A DNA stretch of 64,000 nt, from assembly GCA_013373445.1 (NCBI GenBank), contig JABXHV010000069.1, positions 18,481 to 82,480 of the forward strand, read 5' to 3'. Both the position numbers and the translations under genes were made by a program. This document shows positions 9,254 through 19,709 of the stretch, in pieces. The notes under the pieces are model-generated. The model was not told where the DNA came from. It did not search any database and saw only the letters and a program-made list of their open reading frames with translations. Origin of the DNA: Paracoccaceae bacterium (GTDB taxonomy: Bacteria; Pseudomonadota; Alphaproteobacteria; Rhizobiales; Stappiaceae). Position 1 is the first letter of the stretch. Each line of letters starts with the position of its first letter.

Positions 9254-11416
9254 ATGCTTAAAACTCTAAAATTGAAAATTAAAATTCCGCTAGCTATTGC
9301 CGGCCTCGCAACAATAGTGGGATTGGGCATCGGCACTTCGAGCTACCTGTCAGCAGCCTCCGAAACAGAATCAGTGATTTCCGAAAAGCTGCGTGCTGTC
9401 GGCGAGAACCGAGTATCACAGCTCGCCTTCTACCTGGATTCAATCAAATCCAGCTTGAACACCGTCGCGCACCTGCCCTTCACAGCCCAAGCGATCAAAG
9501 ACTTCAAACAGGCTTGGAACGAACTTGACGGCGACCCTACGGCGCTTCTGAAGGACGCCTACATAGAGAACAATCCAAATGCCTTGGGTGAGAAACACTT
9601 TCTCGACAAGGCAGATACCAACACCACCTATGATGCCTTCCACGCCAAGTACCATCCGTGGTTTCGCGAGCTTCTGGAATCCAACGGCTACTACGATATT
9701 TTCCTGTTCGACGATATGGGGAACCTGATCTACACCGTCTTCAAGGAACAGGACTACGCCACAAATTTTTCCACTAAGGGTGGGGAATGGAGCGAGACCG
9801 ATCTCGGCAACGCTTTCCGCGCAGGTTGGAACGGAGATTATGGCGAAGATCATTTCTTTGACTTCCAGCCCTATGGCCCGAGCTACGATGCGCCTGCGAG
9901 CTTTATCTCGACTGGCATCTATGACAATGGCGAGAAAGTCGGCGTTCTGGCTTTCCAGATGCCAGTTGATGTCATCAACACCCTTATGAGCCAGAACGCT
10001 GGCCTTGGCGAAACCGGTGAATCCATCATTGTCGGCGCAGACTATCTGTTGCGGAACGATTCACGCTTCAGCCAGGACAACGACATCCTGAAAGCGTCTT
10101 TGAAAAACGAGATTGTTGACGCTGCGCTATCCGGCAAGGAAGGCACCATCACATCAGCAAATTACCGCAATACGGAAATGCTGAAAGTTGCTACTCCGTT
10201 CGAATTCCTTGGCACCAGATGGGCAGTTGTCGTTGCCCAAGAAACAAGCGAAGCCTTTGCTCCACTTGTGAATCAAGGAATGATGATGCTGACAATCGGA
10301 CTAGCCCTTTTTGCGGTGTGTCTGCTGCTCGGTTATTTCATATCCCGTTCCTTCACGAAGCCAATCACCAATATTGTTGGCATCATGACCGAACTGTCTT
10401 CGGGCAAGCTTGATGTTGACCTTCAAGAATCTGCGCGTGGCGATGAAATCGGCGACATGTACAAGGCAGTTGAAGTCTTCCGTGAGAACGCTGAACAGCG
10501 CCAAAACGCTGCCGCCATCGAAAAAGAGCGTCTGGACCGCGAACATCAGGTGCAGGAGAAAATGAGCGCACTTATTTCCGGTTTCCGGGAATCAGTTGGC
10601 CAGATCCAGGAAAACCTGCGGCTGCAGACCGATGGCATGACCGCCACGGCCTCCTCATTGGTACAACTTGCTGACAGCGCCGCAAGTACAGCATCGACAG
10701 CACAATCCGCATCTGCTCAGGCAAGTGACAACGTTCAGGGCGCTGCTGGAGCCGCTGAAGAACTCAACAGTTCAATAAACGAGATCAACACATACGCAGC
10801 ACGCGCAAGTTCGATAACCAGCGAAGCGGCTAAAGTTGCGAAAACAACCGATGAGGACGTCACTACACTTTCGCATGCGGCGGAAAAAATCGGTGAAGTC
10901 ATAGCGATCATTCGCGACATTGCCGAACAGACCAATCTGCTGGCACTCAACGCGACCATCGAAGCGGCGCGAGCCGGAGAAGCAGGCAAAGGCTTTGCGG
11001 TCGTTGCAGCGGAGGTGAAGGAGCTGTCCAACCAAACAGCTCGCGCGACCGATGACATTGCAGCACAGATCTCTGGCGTTCAGTCCTCGACCGAAAGGGC
11101 GGTTGACCAGATAAAGGCAATCGTTGGACAGATTGAAAACATTGAAGAAGTCACAACAGCCATTGCCGCAGCTGTCGAGCAACAAGGCGCGGCCTCCGGG
11201 GAGATTTCTCGCAATATCACAATGGCCGCCAATGGCAGCTCCGCAGCTTCTGACAATGTTGCGGGTGTCACTGAAACCATTTCCCAAACCCGTCAACAAT
11301 CTCAGACTGTTGAGGTCACCGCTGTCTCTTTGGCGGACGCAGGCCGACAGCTTTCAGAGACGGTGGACAACTTCCTGTCAGGCGTCGGTGAACTGCAAAA
11401 CCAGAAAGCGGCCTAA
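9254..11416 (+). CDS. methyl-accepting chemotaxis protein (cache-type sensor, HAMP, MA signalling domain)
   Basis: TM - periplasmic - TM - HAMP; signalling hairpin [54 protein letters not shown] upstream of ATG 9254. Confidence 0.95.
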   Translation: MLKTLKLKIKIPLAIAGLATIVGLGIGTSSYLSAASETESVISEKLRAVGENRVSQLAFYLDSIKSSLNTVAHLPFTAQAIKDFKQAWNELDGDPTALLKDAYIENNPNALGEKHFLDKADTNTTYDAFHAKYHPWFRELLESNGYYDIFLFDDMGNLIYTVFKEQDYATNFSTKGGEWSETDLGNAFRAGWNGDYGEDHFFDFQPYGPSYDAPASFISTGIYDNGEKVGVLAFQMPVDVINTLMSQNAGLGETGESIIVGADYLLRNDSRFSQDNDILKASLKNEIVDAALSGKEGTITSANYRNTEMLKVATPFEFLGTRWAVVVAQETSEAFAPLVNQGMMMLTIGLALFAVCLLLGYFISRSFTKPITNIVGIMTELSSGKLDVDLQESARGDEIGDMYKAVEVFRENAEQRQNAAAIEKERLDREHQVQEKMSALISGFRESVGQIQENLRLQTDGMTATASSLVQLADSAASTASTAQSASAQASDNVQGAAGAAEELNSSINEINTYAARASSITSEAAKVAKTTDEDVTTLSHAAEKIGEVIAIIRDIAEQTNLLALNATIEAARAGEAGKGFAVVAAEVKELSNQTARATDDIAAQISGVQSSTERAVDQIKAIVGQIENIEEVTTAIAAAVEQQGAASGEISRNITMAANGSSAASDNVAGVTETISQTRQQSQTVEVTAVSLADAGRQLSETVDNFLSGVGELQNQKAA

Positions 11417-11712
11417 GGACGACACCCGCACTCGCAAGCAGTTTTGTGCTTCAAATTAATTGGCCCGGCGCTCTCGTGCCGGGCTGCCTGCTACCGCACA
11501 CATCAGGAACCGCACAAGATTCACCGTCCAGACCGGACTGCTTGCATAGAAATTCGATAAAACTCCAAGGCGTTTGTCAGCAAGGAAAGAACCGTTTACG
11601 CGACATCCGCCGTCACGGGGCCGACATTGTCACGCAACACACTTGCAAAAGAGGCTGACCCCTGTTCACCTAAGATCACCTGCCCAATTGCCCCGTAAGA
11701 CATTCGAGCGAA

Positions 11713-12867
11713 ATGACGGTATCGACCTTCACCCCGGATTTCAGTAACGACGAATATGAAACGCGGACGTCGAATGCCCAAAAGGCAATGCAGGACGAAG
11801 GCCTGGATGCTCTCTTCTTCACCACCGAAGCCGAAGTGCGTTACTTCACTGGTTTCAGAACTCTGTTCTGGCAAAGTCCAACCCGGCCCTGGTTTCTGAT
11901 CGTCCCGCGCAAAGGCAAGCCCATTGCCGTCATCCCGCTAATCGGCGCGCATTTGATGCAAACAACCTGGCTGGATGATATCCGGACCTTTTCAGCGCCC
12001 CATCCAACTGATGACGGCGTGGCACTGCTCAAAGACGCACTCGCCTCCTACAACAACATTGGCATGCTGATGGGCCGCGAAAGCTGTCTACGCATGCCGC
12101 TTCGTGATTTTGAGCGCCTGCGTGATGCCCTGCCCGGATCGCAGTTCACCGATGCGACGGCGCTGGTCCAACGCCTGCGAATGATCAAATCAGAAGCCGA
12201 AATTGCACACCTCAGGGAGATTTGCGCAATCGGATCACGCGCCTTCGACAAAGCACCGGCACTCTTTTACGAAGGTCAGACCCTGGAAGATGTCTTCCGC
12301 GCGTTTCGGATCGAACTCTTACAACAGGGCGCCGAGGACGTGCCTTATCTCGTTGGCGGCGCTGGCCCGGAAGGCTATCTGGATGTCATTTCGCCCCCAA
12401 CCAGCCAGCGACTGCAAAGAGGCGATGTCCTGATGCTCGACACCGGAGCATCCAAGCGTGGCTATTTTTGCGACTTTGATCGTAATTTTTCAGTCGGCGC
12501 ACCAAACGAGACGGTGCAAAGAAGCCATCAAAAGCTTGTTGAGGCAATTTCCGAGGCGACAAAAGTGGCGCGCCCGGGAAAAACATGTGCCGATATTTAC
12601 TCTGCCATGGCAAGATACTTGAACCAAAGCAACAGCGATGTGGGACGCTCCGGCCACGGGCTGGGCATGCAGCTGACAGAAGCACCATCGCTGACCGACT
12701 TTGACCACACCTTGCTCGAGGAAGGAATGGTTCTGACACTGGAACCAAGCCTGGATCTGGGAGACGGAAAAATGATGGTTCACGAGGAAAACATTGTGAT
12801 CCGACAGGGCACTCCTGAATTCTTGAGCAAACCCGCATCTCCAGACATCTATGTCATCGAACGCTAA
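11713..12867 (+). CDS. M24 family (Xaa-Pro) metallopeptidase/creatinase-fold hydrolase
   Basis: VRYFTGFRTLFWQ; metal-ligand pattern LMLDTGASKRGYFCDFDRNFSVG...SGHGLGMQLTEAPSL...GMVLTLEPSL...VHEENIVI. Confidence 0.88.
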   Translation: MTVSTFTPDFSNDEYETRTSNAQKAMQDEGLDALFFTTEAEVRYFTGFRTLFWQSPTRPWFLIVPRKGKPIAVIPLIGAHLMQTTWLDDIRTFSAPHPTDDGVALLKDALASYNNIGMLMGRESCLRMPLRDFERLRDALPGSQFTDATALVQRLRMIKSEAEIAHLREICAIGSRAFDKAPALFYEGQTLEDVFRAFRIELLQQGAEDVPYLVGGAGPEGYLDVISPPTSQRLQRGDVLMLDTGASKRGYFCDFDRNFSVGAPNETVQRSHQKLVEAISEATKVARPGKTCADIYSAMARYLNQSNSDVGRSGHGLGMQLTEAPSLTDFDHTLLEEGMVLTLEPSLDLGDGKMMVHEENIVIRQGTPEFLSKPASPDIYVIER

Positions 12868-12882
12868 AATGGAGACTTTCAG

Positions 12883-13623
12883 ATGGATCTAGCATTTTCC
12901 CGTGATGAGGGCTGGGGCGCCAGGGCAAATCTCGGACTGATCGTTCTCCAAACAGATGAAACCCTTGAAAACGAACTGCGCAGCCTGACACTTCCTCAAG
13001 GTACGGCACTCCATCATACAAGGATCGAAAGCGACCTTCAGGTGACTGCCGAAACGCTGATGCAGATGAAGGAAAATCTGACCAAATCTGCATCCATGCT
13101 GCCAAGCTCCAAAGCATATGATGTGATCGGCTTCGGCTGTACGTCCGGCTCCACGGTGATCGGAACGACGGAAGTCGCAAAAGCCGTTCAAAAGGCCCAC
13201 CCGCGGGCTAAGGTCACCAACCCGGCCGAAGCCGTCCTTGCGGCACTTCGTTCATTGAATATCAAGAAGGTTGGCCTGGTATCGCCCTATATCGCGGAAG
13301 TGTCTGATGCGCTGTGCGACCTTTTGAGAAAAAATCAGATCGAACCGGTCGCCGTCGGCTCCTTCGGTCAGTCAGAAGAAGCCATCGTTACCCAGATCAG
13401 CGACCAGTCTGTCGAAGACGCCATTTGCAAGATTGGTCAGAACCCGGAAGTCGAAGCTGTCTTTGCATCCTGCACAAACTTGCGGACGTTCAAGGTGATC
13501 GAGGCCTGTGAGAAGAAGATTGGCAAGCCGGTCATCAGCTCCAATCAGGCCCTTGTCTGGCATATGCTCAAGCAGGCGGGCCTGGAGACCAGTGGCCAAG
13601 GGCCCGGCCAATTGTTTACCTAA
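12883..13623 (+). CDS. Asp/Glu racemase superfamily protein (maleate isomerase/arylmalonate decarboxylase/EutA-like)
   Basis: DVIGFGCTSGSTVIG...ALRSLNIKKVGLVSPYIAEVSDAL...VFASCTNLRTFKVIEACEKKIGKPVISSNQALVWHML; both catalytic Cys contexts present. Confidence 0.83.
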   Translation: MDLAFSRDEGWGARANLGLIVLQTDETLENELRSLTLPQGTALHHTRIESDLQVTAETLMQMKENLTKSASMLPSSKAYDVIGFGCTSGSTVIGTTEVAKAVQKAHPRAKVTNPAEAVLAALRSLNIKKVGLVSPYIAEVSDALCDLLRKNQIEPVAVGSFGQSEEAIVTQISDQSVEDAICKIGQNPEVEAVFASCTNLRTFKVIEACEKKIGKPVISSNQALVWHMLKQAGLETSGQGPGQLFT

Positions 13624-13712
13624 TCAGAAAGAGAGAGAATTTTTTCTCGACATACGATGAAAATCGGTGTTTTTGGCACGCTTTCGATCCATCCTTGTAA
13701 ACTGGACATCCG

Positions 13713-14924
13713 ATGAACGTTGGCTTCTTGCGCACAGCACTCGTGCTGGGCATTCTTTCCTGTATTGGCCCCTTTGCCATTGATCTCTATCTGCCTGCCA
13801 TGCCGCAGATCGCATCAGATCTGGGAACAGATATCGCAGGTGCACAACTCACATTCACAGCCTATTTTGTCGCCTTCGGAGTTGCACAACTGATCTATGG
13901 CCCACTAGCTGACTGGATCGGCCGCAAGCCTCCAATCTATATCGGGCTCGGCGTCTTCATTGCCGGATCGCTGGTTTGTATGGTCTCACCAAACATCGGC
14001 TGGCTCACTGTCGGACGTTTCACCCAGGCTCTGGGTGCCGCAGCGGTCATGGTTATACCGCGCGCCATCGTGCGAGATTTGCACACGGGCGTTGAAGCCA
14101 CCCGTCTCATGTCCCTTGTCATGCTGGTGATCAGCATCTCACCAATGCTGGCCCCACTCACAGGCAGCGCGATCCTCATGGTAGGTGAATGGCATTCCAT
14201 TTTCCTCGCATTGATCGCTCTTGCAGGAGTGGCCTTGCTGCTCACGAAAACACAACTGCCAGAAACCCTGCATCACCATCATCGGGAAAAAATCAATGTG
14301 CGTCGGCTTCTCTCCGGCTGCGGCAATCTTCTTGGCAATCGCCGTTTTGTTGGCTTGACCCTGATTGGTGGATTTGGGCTGGCCAGTTTCTTCGTCTTCA
14401 TCGCCTCCGCGTCCTTTGTCTACATGGAGCACTACGGTCTGACGACAACCGGCTTCAGCCTTGTGTTTGCACTCAATGCCATCGGTTTCTTCGGCGCATC
14501 CCAATTTGCACCCGGATTTGGCGCACGCTTCGGCCTGACCAAAACTGCTCTTTTCGGCGTTTGCGGCTTTGCAACGGCAATGCTGATCCTATTGGCGTTG
14601 GTGGCAAGCGGCTTTGATGATCTTGAAGTTCTGATGGTGATGTTTTTCATCGGCAACGCTTGCCTTGGCTTCGTCATCGCACCAACTATGGTGATGGCGC
14701 TGGACGACCATGGCGACAACGCCGGTCTGGCCTCGTCACTTGGCGGAACCCTTCAGATGGTTTCCGGTGGTGTGATGATCTTCATCTCGGGCCCGTTCTT
14801 TGACGGGACAGCCCTGCCAATGGTTGCCGCGATTGCGCTTTGTGCCACGCTGTCACTTATCTTCGCGCTTATCACGCTGGTGCCAAGAGGCGTCACTCCA
14901 TTGCCACTGGACGGGAACGAATAA
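13713..14924 (+). CDS. multidrug effflux MFS transporter, Bcr/CflA family
   Basis: SCIGPFAIDLYLPAMPQIASDLGTDIAGAQLTFTAYFVAFGVAQLIYGPLADWIGRKPPIYIGLGVF. Confidence 0.92.
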   Translation: MNVGFLRTALVLGILSCIGPFAIDLYLPAMPQIASDLGTDIAGAQLTFTAYFVAFGVAQLIYGPLADWIGRKPPIYIGLGVFIAGSLVCMVSPNIGWLTVGRFTQALGAAAVMVIPRAIVRDLHTGVEATRLMSLVMLVISISPMLAPLTGSAILMVGEWHSIFLALIALAGVALLLTKTQLPETLHHHHREKINVRRLLSGCGNLLGNRRFVGLTLIGGFGLASFFVFIASASFVYMEHYGLTTTGFSLVFALNAIGFFGASQFAPGFGARFGLTKTALFGVCGFATAMLILLALVASGFDDLEVLMVMFFIGNACLGFVIAPTMVMALDDHGDNAGLASSLGGTLQMVSGGVMIFISGPFFDGTALPMVAAIALCATLSLIFALITLVPRGVTPLPLDGNE

Positions 14925-15024
14925 GGCTGACAGCGACAAACCAGACCAACCGGGGTCATTCCCGGTTGACTCACGCCAAAAATAGCGCATAAACAACAGC
15001 GTTTTGCACGTTTGGAGCTCAGGC

Positions 15025-15147
15025 ATGATCCGGCACTTTGCCGATAAAGCGAACACGCGGACGACGGTCACTACCGGCGTTGCTTTCGCCTGCGCTACTC
15101 CAGCCTCAACGAAAACCGTCAAACCGACAACGAAAACCACCGCTTAA
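15025..15147 (+). CDS. candidate 40-aa Thr/Lys-rich leader peptide upstream of asd
   Basis: MIRHFADKANTRTTVTTGVAFACATPASTKTVKPTTKTTA*; 12 Thr and 4 Lys in 40 codons; GGAG upstream of ATG; 101 nt before asd. Confidence 0.35.
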   Translation: MIRHFADKANTRTTVTTGVAFACATPASTKTVKPTTKTTA

Positions 15148-15248
15148 AGGTGCCATTCATCCCACGCTCCCCGGGGATGGGGGGCGCTGAAAGACCGGCA
15201 CGGCCATAGGCAAGCTGGTTTTGCGGGGAGACGGACAAGGATATTCAA

Positions 15249-16283
15249 ATGGGTTACAAGATCGCAATCGCAGGCGCCACCGGCAACGTTGGCCGTGAAA
15301 TGCTCGACATTCTCGAAGAGCGTGGCTTCCCCGCTGACGAAGTCGTGCCATTGGCATCACGCCGCTCGCAGGGCACTGAAATCTCCTTCGGCGACAAGAC
15401 GCTAAAGGTTCAGGCGATGGAGAACTATGATTTCTCCGACACTGATATCTGCCTGATGTCTGCTGGCGGCGACATTTCCAAGGAGTGGGCTCCGAAGATC
15501 GGCGCGCAGGGTTGTGTTGTGATCGACAACTCATCAGCATGGCGCTATGACGCCGACGTTCCCTTGATCGTTCCCGAGGTCAATGCTGACGCGATCACTG
15601 GCTTCACCAAAAAGAACATCATCGCCAACCCGAACTGCTCGACAGCTCAGTTGGTGGTTGCCCTGAAGCCGCTTCACGACGTTGCCCGCATCAAGCGCAT
15701 TGTTGTGTCCACCTATCAGTCCGTATCAGGTGGCGGCAAGGACGCGATGGAAGAGCTGTTCAACCAGACTCGCGCAATCTTCGTCAACGACCCGATCGAG
15801 CCAAAGCTCTTCACCAAACGCATTGCGTTCAACGTTATTCCGCACATCGACAGTTTCATGGAAGATGGTTACACCAAGGAAGAATGGAAAGTCCTTGCTG
15901 AAACCAAGAAGATGCTGGACCCGAAGATCAAGGTGACATGCACCGCGGTTCGCGTTCCGGTTTTCATCGGCCATTCGGAAAGCGTCAACATCGAGTTTGA
16001 AAGCGAAATGACCGCTGATCAGGCTCGTGAGATCCTGCGTCAGGCCCCTGGCTGCCTGGTCATCGACAAGCAGGAAGACGGAGGCTACATCACGCCTTAC
16101 GAAAGCGCTGGCGAAGATGCGACCTACATCTCTCGTATCCGTGAAGATGCAACCATCGAAAACGGCATCAATCTTTGGGTTGTTTCCGACAACTTGCGCA
16201 AGGGTGCCGCATTGAACACCGTCCAGATCGCAGAAGTGCTGATCAACCGCGGCTTGATCTCGCCTAAAAAGGCTGCTGCCTGA
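15249..16283 (+). CDS. asd: aspartate-semialdehyde dehydrogenase
   Basis: YKIAIAGATGNVGREMLDILEERGFPADEVVPLASRRSQG...NPNCSTAQLVVALKPLHD...YQSVSGGGKDAMEEL. Confidence 0.97.
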   Translation: MGYKIAIAGATGNVGREMLDILEERGFPADEVVPLASRRSQGTEISFGDKTLKVQAMENYDFSDTDICLMSAGGDISKEWAPKIGAQGCVVIDNSSAWRYDADVPLIVPEVNADAITGFTKKNIIANPNCSTAQLVVALKPLHDVARIKRIVVSTYQSVSGGGKDAMEELFNQTRAIFVNDPIEPKLFTKRIAFNVIPHIDSFMEDGYTKEEWKVLAETKKMLDPKIKVTCTAVRVPVFIGHSESVNIEFESEMTADQAREILRQAPGCLVIDKQEDGGYITPYESAGEDATYISRIREDATIENGINLWVVSDNLRKGAALNTVQIAEVLINRGLISPKKAAA

Positions 16284-16305
16284 TCAACGGCTCACAGTTT
16301 CAACG

Positions 16306-16338
16306 AAAAAGGCGGAGCACATGGCTCCGCCTTTTTTT
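16306..16338 (+). terminator. Rho-independent terminator after asd
   Basis: AAAAAGGCGGAGC-ACATG-GCTCCGCCTTTTTTT. Confidence 0.92.
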
Positions 16339-16366
16339 ATTTCAGCACATCAACGCAATCGGCGCG

Positions 16367-17029
16367 TCAGATTTCCATGAACGCGGCGCTTGGAGCCGTT
16401 TCAAAGACTTCGCTCTCTGGTTCCATGACGCGCAGTTCCCCTGAACCGATGTCGAACCACGCTCCATGAAGACTGAGCTCTTCACCGACGATTGCTTCTT
16501 CAACGAATGGGAATGTCCTCAGGTTCTTCAAGGATTGACGCACACCGGCATATTCCATGGCCAATTGCGGATCGTCGATCTTGTCGACGGGCATACACGC
16601 CATCGCAATGGCAGCCGGTTCAAGCAGTTTGATCCAACGACCGATGAAGTCACCATCAATGGTCCGCGCATTGGCATTTTCACGAAACGCCTGCACGCCA
16701 CCGCATTTGGCGTGTCCCATGACGACGATATGTTTGACCTTCAGCGCCCGCACCGCATACTCGATTGCGGCGCTGGTTCCATGTTGTCCCTCGGTGCTTT
16801 CGTAAGGCGGCACAAGATTGGCCACATTTCTCATCACGAACAGTTCGCCAGGGCCGGCCGCAAAAACACCCTCAGGTGTGACGCGGCTGTCGCAGCACGA
16901 GATCACCATCACGTCGGGTTTCTGGCCGTAAACCGCAAGGTGTTCCTGAGTTTCCTTATACCGAACATAACCCTTCTTGAGATACTTGATGTATCCATCA
17001 ATCAGGTTTCTCGGAAACGAGTTTGACAT
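16367..17029 (-). CDS. beta-class carbonic anhydrase
   Basis: VMVISCCDSRVTPEGVF...FVMRNVANLVPPYE...GTSAAIEYAVRALKVKHIVVMGHAKCGGVQAF. Confidence 0.95.
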   Translation of the reverse strand: MSNSFPRNLIDGYIKYLKKGYVRYKETQEHLAVYGQKPDVMVISCCDSRVTPEGVFAAGPGELFVMRNVANLVPPYESTEGQHGTSAAIEYAVRALKVKHIVVMGHAKCGGVQAFRENANARTIDGDFIGRWIKLLEPAAIAMACMPVDKIDDPQLAMEYAGVRQSLKNLRTFPFVEEAIVGEELSLHGAWFDIGSGELRVMEPESEVFETAPSAAFMEI

Positions 17030-17128
17030 GTGGCGCGCCTCGATAAAATAAACTGTCTACAGTAGAAAAGTTCTACCATGACTTCGAAGTACCGCGCAAA
17101 GTCAAACCGTGGGTGAAATCGCCTTCAT

Positions 17129-17509
17129 TCAGGTCGCCACATTCACCTTGTGGCGTTCTTCCTCATCACTATGGTCTTCATAGGCATGTTTCACTTCACC
17201 TGCTGAAAACTCATCATATTGCAAAGAGATACCACTTGGCTTGCTCAAGGATCTGGGCGCAGTCGATTGTGCGCCAAGAGACGTATAGGCGTTGACGCCA
17301 TCCAGACAATGGTCTGAGGAGCTGTGTGAAATAATATAAGCACCGGGAACTTCATTTGGCGTTCCAGGTGGGTCGTCATGGCGCTGCGTATCTGACTCAC
17401 TACCATGTTCTTTTCCCTGACCCTGATTCCGGTCTCGCCGGTCAGGCGGGTATTCCGTCGCATGCGCCACGACGTTGGGCGGTACAGACCGTTCAATCGT
17501 CGATGGCAT
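17129..17509 (-). CDS. hypothetical protein, 126 aa
   Basis: Complete ORF with perfect SD AGGAGG 7 nt upstream of the ATG (minus strand CCAGGAGGCTGAAATG); contains YIISHSSSDHCLDGVNAYTSLGAQ; no family recognised. Confidence 0.6.
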   Translation of the reverse strand: MPSTIERSVPPNVVAHATEYPPDRRDRNQGQGKEHGSESDTQRHDDPPGTPNEVPGAYIISHSSSDHCLDGVNAYTSLGAQSTAPRSLSKPSGISLQYDEFSAGEVKHAYEDHSDEEERHKVNVAT

Positions 17510-17626
17510 TTCAGCCTCCTGGACAGTTATGCAAGGTGGAACCCTTCTGGATTCACAACTCAGTGTTTACACCAAATCTTAACAAATCTTTACGATTGGT
17601 AAACGCATGAGGGAACAGCCACTTAT

Positions 17627-17652
17627 AAAAAAAGCGGGCCGAAGCCCGCTTT
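17627..17652 (-). terminator. Rho-independent terminator after typA
   Basis: Minus strand AGCGGGC-TTCG-GCCCGCT followed by TTTTTT. Confidence 0.9.
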
Positions 17653-17681
17653 CAATTCCTGACAACTCGTCAATTCTGCGA

Positions 17682-19502
17682 TTAGCTCGCCTTGTTGGAA
17701 GCGCGTTCCATGCGCTTGCGCTCATGCGGATCAAGGAACAGCTTGCGCAGGCGGATCGAGTCCGGCGTCACTTCAACCAGCTCATCGTCCGAGATATAGG
17801 ACAGAGCCGCTTCCAGCGACAACTTGATCGGCGTTGTCAGCTTCACCGCATCATCCTTACCCGAAGAACGGATGTTGGTAAGCTGCTTGCCCTTCAGGAC
17901 GTTAACTTCCAGATCGTTGCCGCGGGTGTGCTCACCAACGATCATGCCTGGATAAACCTTCGTGCCTGGTTCAACCATCATCGGGCCGCGATCTTCCAGG
18001 TTGAACAGCGCGTAGGCAACTGCTTCGCCAGTGCCATTGGACAGAAGAACACCTGTGTGGCGTCCCTGGATATGGCCCTTGTGCGGCTGGTAGCTGTGGA
18101 ACAAACGGTTGAAGATAGCCGAACCACGGGTGTCGGACATCAACTCAGCCTGATAACCGATCAAACCACGTGTCGGTGCATGGAACACAAGACGTGTGCG
18201 ACCACCACCAGATGGCTTCATCTCCAGAAGGTCCGCCTTGCGTTCCTGAAGTTTCTGCACCACCGCACCGGAGAATTCTTCATCCACATCGATGATTACT
18301 TCTTCGATTGGCTCGAGGCGCTTGCCGTTTTCGTCTTCCTGAAGCACAACGCGTGGGCGACCGACGCCCAGCTCGAAGCCTTCACGGCGCATGTTTTCGA
18401 TCAGGATCGACAGCAGAAGTTCGCCGCGGCCTGAAACGATGAATGCATCCGGCTCTTCCGTGTCTTCCACCTTCAGAGCAACGTTGCCCTCGGCTTCTTT
18501 CATCAGACGCTCACGGATAACGCGAGACTGAACCTTGGAGCCTTCTGTACCGGCCAATGGGCTGTCGTTAACGCGGAATGTCATGGACAGCGTTGGCGGA
18601 TCGATAGGCTGTGCCTGCATAGGCTCGCTGATGGATGGCGCACAAAGCGTGTCAGCAACGGTTGCCTTGGCAAGGCCGGCAATCGCGATGATGTCGCCTG
18701 CTTCGCCCTTTTCAATCGGCTGACGCTCAAGACCACGAAACGCAAGGATCTTGGACACACGGCCTGTCTCGATGACGCTGCCGTCACGCGAAAGGGCCTT
18801 GATCGGCGCATTTGGGACAATCGAACCGGAGACCACACGACCAGTCAAAATACGGCCCAGGAACGGGTCGGCTTCGATTGTCGTGGCCAGCATCTTGAAC
18901 TCGCCTGGCTCGGCAGTCGGAGCGTCGACGTTTTCCAGAACCATGTTGAAGAGAGCATCCATGTTCTCTTGCGGCCCGTCTGGCTCTGTTGCCATCCACT
19001 CCTGCTTTGCAGAACCGTAAAGAACCGGGAAGTCGAGCTGATCTTCATTTGCATCAAGGGAAGCAAAGAGATCGAAGACTTCATCAAGAACTTCGTCGGC
19101 GCGCTGTTCAGGCTTGTCGATCTTGTTGATCGCGACGATTGGCTTGAGACCAAGCTTGAGGGCTTTGCCAAGCACGAATTTCGTCTGAGGCATCGGACCT
19201 TCAGCAGCGTCAACGAGCAGGATAACACCGTCAACCATGTGCAGGATACGCTCAACCTCGCCACCAAAATCGGCGTGGCCAGGTGTGTCAACGATGTTGA
19301 TGCGTGTGTCTTTCCACTCCAACGACGTGACCTTCGCAAGAATCGTAATTCCGCGCTCACGCTCGATGTCGTTGGAATCCATCATGCGGTCTTCAGTGCG
19401 CTGGTTGTCACGAAACGCACCGGATTGTTTTAGAAGCACGTCGATAAGCGTAGTTTTGCCGTGGTCAACGTGGGCGATAATTGCGATATTGCGCAGGTTC
19501 AT
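17682..19502 (-). CDS. typA: translational GTPase TypA/BipA
   Basis: [34 protein letters not shown]...ERGITILAK...[19 protein letters not shown]; start at ATG 19502 within ORF 17682-19673. Confidence 0.97.
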   Translation of the reverse strand: MNLRNIAIIAHVDHGKTTLIDVLLKQSGAFRDNQRTEDRMMDSNDIERERGITILAKVTSLEWKDTRINIVDTPGHADFGGEVERILHMVDGVILLVDAAEGPMPQTKFVLGKALKLGLKPIVAINKIDKPEQRADEVLDEVFDLFASLDANEDQLDFPVLYGSAKQEWMATEPDGPQENMDALFNMVLENVDAPTAEPGEFKMLATTIEADPFLGRILTGRVVSGSIVPNAPIKALSRDGSVIETGRVSKILAFRGLERQPIEKGEAGDIIAIAGLAKATVADTLCAPSISEPMQAQPIDPPTLSMTFRVNDSPLAGTEGSKVQSRVIRERLMKEAEGNVALKVEDTEEPDAFIVSGRGELLLSILIENMRREGFELGVGRPRVVLQEDENGKRLEPIEEVIIDVDEEFSGAVVQKLQERKADLLEMKPSGGGRTRLVFHAPTRGLIGYQAELMSDTRGSAIFNRLFHSYQPHKGHIQGRHTGVLLSNGTGEAVAYALFNLEDRGPMMVEPGTKVYPGMIVGEHTRGNDLEVNVLKGKQLTNIRSSGKDDAVKLTTPIKLSLEAALSYISDDELVEVTPDSIRLRKLFLDPHERKRMERASNKAS

Positions 19503-19681
19503 GCTATTTGGGCTCCAAAAGACATGCGCGGGCCCGTTGGACCCGCGCGACATGTCTTGGCTCTCGGTGTCAGGATAAGGCCTTACAGGCCAATTCTCGC
19601 GCTCTATATAGTCTGAATGCGACAAGTGTGCAACGCGAAGAGCAAAGAGCGCATTGACATGGTTACGGCCCACCCCTTATC

Positions 19682-19696
19682 GTAAGGTTACCTTAC
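19682..19696. promoter_or_regulatory. candidate MarR operator
   Basis: GTAAGGT-T-ACCTTAC perfect 7-bp dyad, 13 bp upstream of the marR ATG. Confidence 0.6.
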
Positions 19697-19709
19697 AAAG
19701 AGATCCCGC

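Noticed and set aside
10640-11300. Ala/Ser/Thr-rich low-complexity coding repeats
   Set aside because: Coiled-coil signalling domain of the MCP; expected composition.
11463-11484. GCCCGGC-GCTCTCGT-GCCGGGC hairpin after the MCP gene
   Set aside because: Good stem but no T-tract; not called as a terminator without transcript-end evidence.
17607-18434. 275-aa plus-strand ORF antisense to typA (and the similar 23490-24317 antisense to argG)
   Set aside because: Shadow ORFs of well-conserved genes, no domain signature.
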